Shown: piece after piece, positions 42,117-49,611 of the stretch
Layout of the letters: every line of letters begins with the position of its first letter
How positions within the stretch are numbered: the stretch's first letter is position 1
Source of the DNA: Embleya sp051903075
GTDB lineage: Bacteria; Actinomycetota; Actinomycetes; Streptomycetales; Streptomycetaceae
DNA: 64,000 nucleotides
Assembly: GCF_051903075.1 (NCBI RefSeq)
Contig: NZ_CP182423.1
Span: forward strand, 1,302,001 to 1,366,000
Reading direction: 5' to 3'
Notes under the pieces: generated by a model
The model's database searches: none
What the model was told of the DNA's origin: nothing
What the model saw: the letters and a program-made list of their open reading frames with translations, nothing else
Position numbers and translations under genes: made by a program

Positions 42117-44123
42117 TCAGATGTCCAGGAACCGCACGTCGGCGGCGTTGCGTTGGATGAATCCGCGCCGCGCCTCGACGTCCTCGCCCATCAGGATCGA
42201 GAACAGCGCGTCGGCCTGTGCGCCGTCCTCCAGCGTGATGCGACCGAGCACCCGGTGGTCGCGGTCCATGGTCGTCACCCGCAACTCCTCCGCGTTCATC
42301 TCGCCGAGCCCCTTGAAGCGCTGGATGCTCTCCTCCCGCAGTCGCCTGCCCTCGCGCCGGCCGCGTTCGACGAGCATGTCGCGTTCCCGATCGGCGTACG
42401 CGTACTCGATGTCGCCCCGGCTCCAGGTGATCTTGTACAGCGGCGGGCGGGAGAGGTAGACGTGTCCGGCCTCGATCAGCGGCCGCATGAAGCGGAAGAG
42501 GAAGGTCAGGAGCAACGTGTTGATGTGCCGACCGTCGACGTCGGCGTCGGCCATCAAAATGATCCGGTGGTAGCGCAGCCGGTCGATGTCGAAGTCGTCG
42601 TGCACGCCGGTGCCGAAGGCCGAGATGAGGGCCTGGATCTCCTGGTTGTCCAGGATCTTGTCGACGCGGGCCTTCTCGACGTTGAGGATCTTGCCCCGGA
42701 TGGGCAGGATCGCCTGATACTCGGGATTGCGGCCGGACTTGGCCGAACCGCCGGCGGAGTCGCCCTCGACGATGAAGATCTCGCAGGCGGCCGGATCGGT
42801 GGACCGGCAGTCGGCGAGTTTGCCGGGTAGTGCGATGGATTCCACCAGGCTCTTGCGGCGGGTGAGATCACGGGCCTTGCGCGCGGCGAGCCGGGCGGTC
42901 CGGGCCTGGACCGCCTTGCGCACGATCTCCGTCGCGTCGACCGGGTTTCGGGCGAACCAATCGGTCAACTGTTCGTGCACGGCCTTGTGTACGTACGTGC
43001 GCGCCTCGGTGTTGCCCAGCCTGGTCTTGGTCTGCCCCTCGAACTGCGGCTCGCCCAGCTTGACCGAGACGATCGCGGTCAGCCCCTCGCGAATGTCCTC
43101 ACCGGGCAGATTCTCGTCCTTGTCCCGCAACAACCGTCGCTCGCGCGCGTAGCGGTTGACCACGCCGGTCAGCGCGGCGCGGAAACCCTCCTCGTGCATG
43201 CCGCCCTCGCGGGTGTGGATGGCGTTGGCGTAGGAGTACACCCCTTCGCTGAACCGGGAGTTCCACTGCATCGCGACCTCGACGGACACCGACTGCCCCG
43301 CGTCCTCGGCCCGGATGGAGACGACCGACGGGTGCACCGGCTCGCCCTTGCCGGCGTTGAGGTGGGTGACGAAGTCGACGATGCCGCCCTGATAGCGGTA
43401 CTCGACGGACCGGGCCGGCTCGTCGGCGCCGGGCGTGCGTACGCCGTGGCGCTCGTCGGTCAGAGTCAGGGTCAGGCCCCTGGTGAGGAAGGCCATCTCC
43501 TGGAGGCGACGGGCCAGGGTCTCGAACGAGTACTCGGTGCTCTCGAACACGTCCGGGTCGGCCCGGAAGGTGAGCGAGGTGCCGGTGTCGGAGACGGCCT
43601 CGTGCCGGACCAGTTCGGTGACGGGCACACCCCGGCGGTAGTCCTGGGTCCACCGCCGGCCGTCGGTGCGGATCTCCACCGACAGGTGCGTGGACAGCGC
43701 GTTGACCACGGACAGCCCGACACCGTGCAACCCGCCGGAGACCGCGTAGCCGCCGCCCCCGAACTTGCCGCCCGCGTGCAGCACGGTCAGCACCAGTTCC
43801 ACGGCCGGTAGCCCCTTCTCCGGGTGCAGCCCGACCGGAATCCCGCGCCCGTTGTCCACCACCCGCACGGCGCCGTCGCCCAGGAGCGTGACATCGATGC
43901 GATCCGCGACACCGGCGAGGGCCTCGTCGACGGAGTTGTCCACGATCTCCTGCACCATGTGATGCAGCCCGCGCTCGCCGGTCGAGCCGATGTACATCCC
44001 CGGCCGGCGGCGCACCGCGTCCAGCCCGTCCAACACGGTGATCGCGCCGGCGTCGTACGCCGGGCCCTGCCTCCCGCCGCCGTCGGACGACGCGACGGCG
44101 GAAAGGCTGCCGGAATCAGTCAC
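42117..44123 (-). CDS. gyrB: DNA gyrase subunit B paralogue
   Basis: Type IIA topoisomerase ATPase subunit of 668 residues, near full length for actinobacterial GyrB. Marks: AITVLDGLDAVRRRPGMYIG, the ATP-binding EIVDNSVDEALAG, VDNGRGIPV and the ATP lid GGGGYAVSGGLHGVG; the TOPRIM domain EGDSAGGSAKSGR and MADADVDGRHI; and the C-terminal QRFKGLGEMN. All catalytic residues seem present. It is not next to recF, dnaN or gyrA, so it is probably a second gyrB rather than the chromosomal copy. Such extra copies are known to give resistance to aminocoumarins. GTG 44123 follows AGAGAG. A perfect hairpin lies 30-54 bases upstream in the leader. Confidence 0.92.
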   Translation of the reverse strand: MTDSGSLSAVASSDGGGRQGPAYDAGAITVLDGLDAVRRRPGMYIGSTGERGLHHMVQEIVDNSVDEALAGVADRIDVTLLGDGAVRVVDNGRGIPVGLHPEKGLPAVELVLTVLHAGGKFGGGGYAVSGGLHGVGLSVVNALSTHLSVEIRTDGRRWTQDYRRGVPVTELVRHEAVSDTGTSLTFRADPDVFESTEYSFETLARRLQEMAFLTRGLTLTLTDERHGVRTPGADEPARSVEYRYQGGIVDFVTHLNAGKGEPVHPSVVSIRAEDAGQSVSVEVAMQWNSRFSEGVYSYANAIHTREGGMHEEGFRAALTGVVNRYARERRLLRDKDENLPGEDIREGLTAIVSVKLGEPQFEGQTKTRLGNTEARTYVHKAVHEQLTDWFARNPVDATEIVRKAVQARTARLAARKARDLTRRKSLVESIALPGKLADCRSTDPAACEIFIVEGDSAGGSAKSGRNPEYQAILPIRGKILNVEKARVDKILDNQEIQALISAFGTGVHDDFDIDRLRYHRIILMADADVDGRHINTLLLTFLFRFMRPLIEAGHVYLSRPPLYKITWSRGDIEYAYADRERDMLVERGRREGRRLREESIQRFKGLGEMNAEELRVTTMDRDHRVLGRITLEDGAQADALFSILMGEDVEARRGFIQRNAADVRFLDI

Positions 44124-44152
44124 AAGGCTCTCTTTTCTGGCATCACGAATCA

Positions 44153-44177
44153 CGCTCCCGCCGCGATGGCGGGAGCG
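44153..44177 (-). promoter_or_regulatory. Hairpin in the gyrB leader
   Basis: CGCTCCCGCC (44153-44162) and GGCGGGAGCG (44168-44177) form a perfect 10-base stem with a 5-base loop, 30-54 bases before the gyrB start on the minus strand. It could be an attenuator or a stabilising element in the 5' leader. The rest of the 44178-44516 gap holds no supported gene; it should contain the divergent promoters of gyrB and the TPR gene. Confidence 0.55.
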
Positions 44178-44516
44178 GTCGTGTCGTCGGGTGATACACC
44201 GGCCCCGGACAGGCCGAACAAGCCCCGGGGCACGCAGATTTCCTCGCCCCGGGAACTGGTCCAGCATACCGAATGTGGACCCGAACACCAGATCTCCAGG
44301 GTCTCTATACGCCTTTCTGAGCGCCTGAAATCCCATGAGCCAAATCCCCCTACTCAAACCGGCCTTTCAGGCCGTCAGATCGCCATACAGCGCTTCACCC
44401 CGATGCGGGTCGACCCCACGCCAACCACCCGGCCCGGCACAGGGCAGGATCGTCCTCACCGCGGCCCGGCCGCGGTGCGGTACCACCCGTCCCGATTCCG
44501 CGGAGGCTTTGCACAC

Positions 44517-45035
44517 ATGAGCGACAACGGCACCGACACCTGGACGCGGCGCATGGACGATCTATGGGCCGACTTCGACGCGCATCAGCCGGACGACTTC
44601 GTGGCCGCCGTTCGGGCGCTGGTCGACGAGCGGCCCGACGACGACGCGGTCGCGGCCTACTGGATGGGGTCGGCGTACGACTCGACCGGCTACGAGGCCG
44701 AGGCGGCGCCGCACTATCGGCGCGCGTTCGCCCTCGGGCTGCCCGAGGACATGCGGCGCCCCGCCACCATCCAGTTCGCCAGCACGCTGCGCAATCTCGG
44801 CGAACTCGCCGAGAGCGTCGCGCTGTTGACCGCCGAGCGGGAGGCCGGATCCGACCGGCTCGACGACGCGCTGGCCGCGTTCCTGGCCCTGTCCCTGGTC
44901 GACTCGGGGCGCGAACGCGAAGCGCTCGGCCTCGCCCTGGGCGCCCTGGCGCCGCACCTGCCCCGCTACACCCGCTCGGTCACCAACTACGCCCGCGCCC
45001 TGATCCAGAACCGGGAACCCACGAAGGCCGGCTGA
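44517..45035 (+). CDS. Tetratricopeptide-repeat protein
   Basis: Soluble all-helical protein of 172 residues with TPR-like pairs: AYWMGSAYDSTGYEAEAAPHYRRAFALG, then ASTLRNLGELAESVALLTAERE, then AAFLALSLVDSGREREALGLALGAL. This resembles the small TPR proteins of the TPR_5 type common in firmicutes and actinobacteria, which probably mediate protein contacts. ATG 44517 follows GCGGAGG. It is divergent from gyrB, with a 393-base gap. It forms no obvious operon with other genes; no specific function can be given. Confidence 0.83.
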   Translation: MSDNGTDTWTRRMDDLWADFDAHQPDDFVAAVRALVDERPDDDAVAAYWMGSAYDSTGYEAEAAPHYRRAFALGLPEDMRRPATIQFASTLRNLGELAESVALLTAEREAGSDRLDDALAAFLALSLVDSGREREALGLALGALAPHLPRYTRSVTNYARALIQNREPTKAG

Positions 45036-45232
45036 GCGTCACCCGCACCGGCCGGACGCCGGCCCTCGTCGAGCCCGGTGCGCAGGGCCCCGGCCAACAC
45101 CTCCAGGGGCCGCCGCCACGCGTGCCCCGGCGGGGTCGCGTAGCCGATCTCGACCCTCGCGCCCCCCAGCCTACGAAGCAGCCGGCGAGCACCGAGGCAG
45201 GCGGGGCGCGACGGGCTTCGCGGCAGCGGTCG

Positions 45233-46147
45233 TCACCGCCGGTTCCTCAGGTGATGCGGATGCGTCGACACCGGCGGTCGCGCGTGCCCCTCCCGCGACC
45301 ACGCCGACGTACCGTTCGCGCCGGTCGTACCCGTCGCGGCCGGCGCGCCCGCCGCCGTCTCGCCCGAGTCCGGCGCCGATCCGGCGGTCGCGTTCTCCAG
45401 GAACCGCAACAGCTCCACCGGGAACGGCAGTACGACGGTCGAGTTCTTCTCCGCCGCCACCTCGACGATGGTCTGGAGCAGGCGCAGCTGCAATGCCGCC
45501 GGGCTGCTCGACATCACCGTCGCCGCCGAGGCCAGCTTGCGCGACGCCTGGAACTCGCCGTCGGCGGTGATGATCCGCGAGCGCCGCTCCCGCTCCGCCT
45601 CGGCCTGCCTCGACATCGAGCGCTTCATCGACTCGGGCAGTGTTACGTCCTTGATCTCCACCCGGTCGATCTCCACGCCCCAGCCCACCGCGGGCGAGTC
45701 GATCATCAGCGCCAGCCCCTGATTCAGCGCCTCACGATTGGAGAGCAGATCGTCCAGGTCGCTCTTGCCGATGATCGAGCGCAACGACGTCTGCGCGACC
45801 TGCGACACCGCGAACTCGTAGTCCTGCACCTCGACCGTCGCCTTGATCGGATCGTTCACCCGGAAGTACACGACGGCGTCGACCCGGACGGTGACGTTGT
45901 CCCGGGTGATGCCGTCCTGGGCGGGAATCGGCATGGTCACGATTTGCGTGTTGATCTTCCGCAAACGGTCCACGACCGGCACGATCCGGGTCAGCCCGGC
46001 CGTACGGATCGGCTCCTGCACGCGGCCGAGGCGGAACACCACGCCGCGTTCGTATTGGCGGACCACGCGCAACCCGGTCGCGGCGAGCAGCCCGACCAGC
46101 GCGACGATGCCGCCGACGAGAATGATGATCACGAGCGCCACGGTCAT
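45233..46147 (-). CDS. SPFH/band-7 membrane protein (slipin/stomatin-like)
   Basis: Band-7 protein of 304 residues. A single N-terminal membrane helix (TVALVIIILVGGIVALVGLLAA) is followed by the SPFH domain: RVVRQYERGVVFRLGRV, then VDRLRKINTQIVTMPIPAQDGITRDNVTVRVDAVVYFRV, and the helical RQAEAERERRSRIITADGEFQASRKLA that drives oligomers. The C-terminal 40 residues are disordered. Such proteins organise membrane microdomains and protease complexes. An NfeD partner is not encoded next to it. ATG 46147 has GGAG upstream; an ATG at 46183 is possible. It lies downstream of the MMPL gene in the same direction. Confidence 0.93.
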   Translation of the reverse strand: MTVALVIIILVGGIVALVGLLAATGLRVVRQYERGVVFRLGRVQEPIRTAGLTRIVPVVDRLRKINTQIVTMPIPAQDGITRDNVTVRVDAVVYFRVNDPIKATVEVQDYEFAVSQVAQTSLRSIIGKSDLDDLLSNREALNQGLALMIDSPAVGWGVEIDRVEIKDVTLPESMKRSMSRQAEAERERRSRIITADGEFQASRKLASAATVMSSSPAALQLRLLQTIVEVAAEKNSTVVLPFPVELLRFLENATAGSAPDSGETAAGAPAATGTTGANGTSAWSREGHARPPVSTHPHHLRNRR

Positions 46148-46252
46148 GGCCGACTCCGGTGCCGAAACGACTGTCCCGAGCATGCGGGCGTCCCCGAGCA
46201 CTCCCTGCTCCCCCACTGTAACTCCGGCCCCGGCCCCACCGAAGGCCCTCGG

Positions 46253-48394
46253 CTATCGCCCGTCCTCGCTCCCGGTCGCGGCTCGATCCGCCGCCTCCGC
46301 CTCGCGTCGCCACAGCGCGCTCGGCCACCACATCCGGTGCCGCAGGTCGAGCGTCAGCGCCGTGACCACCACAGACCGCACCACCAGGGTGTCGAGCAGG
46401 ACACCCAGCGCGACCGCGAAGCCGATCTCGGCGAATCCGACGATCGGCAGCGTGGCCAGCGCCGCGAAGGTACCCGCGAGCACGAGGCCGGCCGAGGTGA
46501 TCACCCCGCCGGTCGCGGCCAGGCCGGTCAGCGCACCGGTGCGGGTGTCCGTGCGCATGCTCTCCTCCCGCACCCGGGTGCTCAGGAAGATGTTGTAGTC
46601 GATGCCCAGGGCGACCAGGAAGACGAACACGAGCAGCGGGAACGAGGTGTCCTCGGCCGCGAAGTCGAACACGTGGCGAAACGCCAGCGCGCTGATCCCG
46701 AGCGCCGTGGCGAACGACAACACCACCGTCGCGATCAGCACCACCGGCGCCACCACGGCCCGCAACAGCAGCGCCAGAATGATCAGTACGACGGCCAGGA
46801 TGACCGGGATCAGCACCTTCTCGTCCCGGACCGAGGCCCGGTTGCTGTCGAGTTGGGCCGCTGTGCCGCCGCCCACGAGGGCGTCGGCGTGCGGCACCGC
46901 GTGCACCGCGGAGCGCGCGGCGTCGACCGTGTCCCGGGCCGCGCCGCTGTCGGCGGCGTCGGTCAGCGTCGCCTCCACGTACGAGCGTCCGTCGCGCTCC
47001 GCCGGTACGCCCGGTGGCATGGTGACGCTGTCGGCGACCACTCCGGGGACGGCGGCGAGCGAGGCGCGGACCGCGTCCAGCGACGCGGTGTTCGCGACCA
47101 CCTGGAGCGGTTGTCCGGTGCCGGCGGGGAAGTAGCGGGCCTGGACCTTCTGGCCGACCACCGAGTCGGGGGTGCCGGTGAAACTCTCGGCGGTGGTCAG
47201 GCCCGAGGCGTTCAGCGAGATCAGGCCGAAGGACAGCGCGGCCAGGATGGCGACGGTGGTCATCCACACGGTGCGCGGGCGGCGGGCGATGCGGCGGCCT
47301 ATCCGGGACCACAGGCCGGTCTCGGTCGGCTCGGGCGAGCCCAGGTGCGGGACGGCGGGCCAGAAGATCCACCGCCCGGTGATCAGCAACACCGCCGGGA
47401 ACAGGGTCAACATCGCGAGCAGCGCCACCGCCACGCCGATCGCGGCCACCGGTCCCAGGCCGTTGGTGGAGTTCATCTCGGCGGCGAGCAGGCACAACAT
47501 GCCGACGATCACGGTGGAGGCGCTGGCGATCACGGCGGGTCCGGCCCGGTGCAGGGCCAGCGCCATCGCCTCGTGTCGATCCTCGTGCCGGCGCAGTTCC
47601 TCCCGGTAGCGGGCGACGAGGAGCAACGCGTAGTCGGTGCCGGCGCCGAAGACCAGCACGGTCAGGATGCCCGCGCTCTGCGCGTTGACCACGAGCGAGG
47701 CGTGCCGGGCCAGTACGTAGACCACCGCCTGTGCGGCGAACAGCGCGCCGACCACGCAGACCACCGGGACCAGGAGCAGCGTCGGACTGCGGTAGGTGCA
47801 CAGGAGGATCACCACGACCACGCCCAGGGCGGCGAACAGCAGGGTTCCGTCGATGCCCTGGAAGGCGTCGCTGCTGTCGGCGGCGACGCCGCCGGGGCCG
47901 GTGATGTGCGCTTCCAGGCCGTCGTCCGGGTGGTCCTTGACGATCGGTCGGATCTGATCCACCGCCTCGGCGATGCTGTTCCAGCCGTTGTCGCCGAAGG
48001 TGATCGGAACCAGGATCACCTTCGCGCGCGGAGCGGCGAGGCGGTCGGGCAGGGGACCCTGTACCTGGGAGCCGACGATGCCGTGGGCGGTCAGGGTGCG
48101 CAGGTGCTCGGCGTCGGCGGCGATGGTCGCGTCGTCGGTCGGGGTCAGGCCCGAGTCGCGCGCGAACACCACGACGGCGGTGACGTTTTGCGGCAGGAAC
48201 GCCTTCGATGCGTCGACGACCCTGGTCGACTCGGCGTTGCCGGGCAACCACGCGGAGGCGTCGTTCTTCTCCGCGTCGGTCAGCTTGCTCGCGGCCGAAC
48301 CGGCCGCGGCGAGGACCACGATCCAGAGCACAAGGATGATCCACTTGGCACGCCGTCCGCAGACCAGCCGCGCCGCTCTCCCCGCACCACCCAT
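46253..48394 (-). CDS. MMPL-family (RND) transporter
   Basis: RND-superfamily permease of the MMPL type, 713 residues, with the usual plan: N-terminal helix (WIILVLWIVVLAAAGSA), a periplasm-side domain, five helices, then a second half with the same layout (DEKVLIPVILAVVLIILALLLRAV). Key motifs include VFGAGTDYALLLVARYREEL in the first half and LVALGIDYNIFLSTRVREE in the second, with Asp-Tyr pairs for proton coupling. Such proteins export lipids, siderophores or antibiotics (for example ActII-3). ATG 48394 follows GGAGG eight bases upstream. The substrate is unknown; it lies 1.2 kb before the Pls-like synthetase but on the opposite strand. Confidence 0.93.
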   Translation of the reverse strand: MGGAGRAARLVCGRRAKWIILVLWIVVLAAAGSAASKLTDAEKNDASAWLPGNAESTRVVDASKAFLPQNVTAVVVFARDSGLTPTDDATIAADAEHLRTLTAHGIVGSQVQGPLPDRLAAPRAKVILVPITFGDNGWNSIAEAVDQIRPIVKDHPDDGLEAHITGPGGVAADSSDAFQGIDGTLLFAALGVVVVILLCTYRSPTLLLVPVVCVVGALFAAQAVVYVLARHASLVVNAQSAGILTVLVFGAGTDYALLLVARYREELRRHEDRHEAMALALHRAGPAVIASASTVIVGMLCLLAAEMNSTNGLGPVAAIGVAVALLAMLTLFPAVLLITGRWIFWPAVPHLGSPEPTETGLWSRIGRRIARRPRTVWMTTVAILAALSFGLISLNASGLTTAESFTGTPDSVVGQKVQARYFPAGTGQPLQVVANTASLDAVRASLAAVPGVVADSVTMPPGVPAERDGRSYVEATLTDAADSGAARDTVDAARSAVHAVPHADALVGGGTAAQLDSNRASVRDEKVLIPVILAVVLIILALLLRAVVAPVVLIATVVLSFATALGISALAFRHVFDFAAEDTSFPLLVFVFLVALGIDYNIFLSTRVREESMRTDTRTGALTGLAATGGVITSAGLVLAGTFAALATLPIVGFAEIGFAVALGVLLDTLVVRSVVVTALTLDLRHRMWWPSALWRREAEAADRAATGSEDGR

Positions 48395-48538
48395 CCCCCA
48401 CACCTCCACCGCTCGAACGTGATGTGGTGTCGCCCGAGGTGCACTCTCCCCAGGATGGCATCGGCCGGCGGATCCCGCCCCCGCCGACGCCCCCGCCGGC
48501 GCCGGCCGATCGCACTCGGGTGCGCGACCCTGGACGAC

Positions 48539-48757
48539 ATGAGCGACAAGGCACACGGCCGCTTCGACCTCGTCGTCGAGGCGTACCGTCCCGGTGACAC
48601 ATATCGGCTGGTCATGCTCGCCGACGGCACCTACCGTCGACTGCACGACCGGGGCGAACTCGACGCCCTCGCCGCCGAACTGGGCCTGGACCCCGCCGAC
48701 CGCGACCAGGTCGCCTGGGAGGGCGGCGACGAGTGGCCCGCGCACGACGGCGGTTGA
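48539..48757 (+). CDS. Small conserved-looking protein of unknown function
   Basis: A 72-residue acidic protein beginning MSDKAHGRFDLVVEAYRP and continuing with GDTYRLVMLADGTYRRLHD and a helical ELDALAAELGLDPADRDQV. The compact, balanced sequence makes it a likely real gene, but I recognise no family. No signal peptide. ATG 48539 has a weak upstream region; the frame also runs open for a long way upstream across the MMPL gene on the other strand, which is a shadow. It is divergent from the MMPL gene. Confidence 0.65.
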   Translation: MSDKAHGRFDLVVEAYRPGDTYRLVMLADGTYRRLHDRGELDALAAELGLDPADRDQVAWEGGDEWPAHDGG

Positions 48758-49027
48758 TCCATCCACGGCCGACCGCATGATCGACCACGGCCGTTCCCGG
48801 TGCGTCAAGAGGCAACCGAGAACCAACCGTGAGCGAGTCTTTACGCGCCGTCGGAGGTTCTCGAAGCCCACGGACGACTTTCGCCGCTCCGCGGTCGGCT
48901 CGATGTCGCCCCTGCATCGACATCACCGCAACACTGTGTAGCTGTATATTTCCGGTGGGTAACATTCACTCGGGCGCCCGCACGCGGCGCCGGCCGACCG
49001 TCGAGCGCATACCTCCCCCACCCATGT

Positions 49028-49058
49028 CCGCCTCCGTTCCGCCTCCGTTCCGCCTCCG
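49028..49058. repeat. 11-bp tandem repeat, three units
   Basis: CCGCCTCCGTT repeats three times (49028, 49039, 49050; the last unit ends CCG G). The 11-base period is close to one helical turn, so equal faces of the DNA are presented. It lies about 550 bases upstream of the Pls-like synthetase. Confidence 0.7.
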
Positions 49059-49263
49059 GATGTCCGACCGGGCGGCGTCGCGGTGGAGTGCGGCACCGGC
49101 CTCCGGTTACCCGTGGTAAACCTCACCCGTCGCAATGGGCCATCTCACGTTGGCTCGTATTCACCTGTTCCGGAGACGGCTCGCGAACCTAGTTTTCATT
49201 TCGCCTTCCATGCGCTATCGGGCAAATCTCAGGCCCGGCACGAGTCGCAATAGGCGGCACGAC

Positions 49264-49292
49264 CGTGATCTTCCCGGTCAAGAATGATCACG
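49264..49292. promoter_or_regulatory. Perfect inverted repeat CGTGATC-N15-GATCACG
   Basis: CGTGATC (49264-49270) and GATCACG (49286-49292) with a 15-base spacer, about 320 bases upstream of the synthetase. The size suits a dimeric regulator. No regulator gene is adjacent, so the binding protein is unknown. Confidence 0.5.
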
Positions 49293-49307
49293 ACTTCGAA
49301 TTGCACA

Positions 49308-49350
49308 GAGAGCCGAACCCAAGGCGCCGCCACGGCGTTCTTCGGCTCTC
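49308..49350 (+). promoter_or_regulatory. Stem-loop with 10-bp perfect outer stem
   Basis: GAGAGCCGAA (49308-49317) and TTCGGCTCTC (49341-49350) pair perfectly; the loop contains CGCCG-CCA-CGGCG, a further 5-base stem. It starts 16 bases after the upstream dyad. It may be a terminator, an attenuator or a folded leader element of the downstream operon. A T tract is absent. Confidence 0.55.
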
Positions 49351-49611
49351 CGGCCGTTCGCCGGAATCCACCGCGCGAAACGGCCGCGTCGGCTCGCCTC
49401 GGGCCGTTTCGGCGGGTGCTTCCAGGTCCTTGAATACGTCTTCACCTGCACCGATGGCGCCGGTAAGTCGCGCCTTTCCCCGTAGCGCCGGTCACGCGCG
49501 GGCGGTGTCGCAGCGGCCCTCCACACCTGTCGTGTATGTCGATCTTCAGACATCCCCGATGGAATCTCATTATTCAACCGGGTTTACATAAATCCCCGAC
49601 GAGGACGAGTC

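Larger units (their letters stand above)
48758..49611 (+). other. Long structured non-coding region upstream of the Pls-like gene
   Basis: About 850 bases without a supported gene and noticeably lower in GC than the neighbourhood. It contains an 11-bp triple repeat, a long dyad and a stem-loop, each listed separately. It also holds CGGCCGTT (49351-49358) paired with AACGGCCG (49379-49386). GAGGAC before 49612 is the ribosome binding site of the synthetase gene. Promoter hexamers could not be assigned with confidence. A long regulated leader is likely, but the transcription start is unknown. Confidence 0.6.

Noticed and set aside
44564..48757. A 1397-codon open frame on the plus strand
   Set aside because: It is the antisense shadow of the SPFH and MMPL genes. 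Only its last 72 codons look like a real gene.
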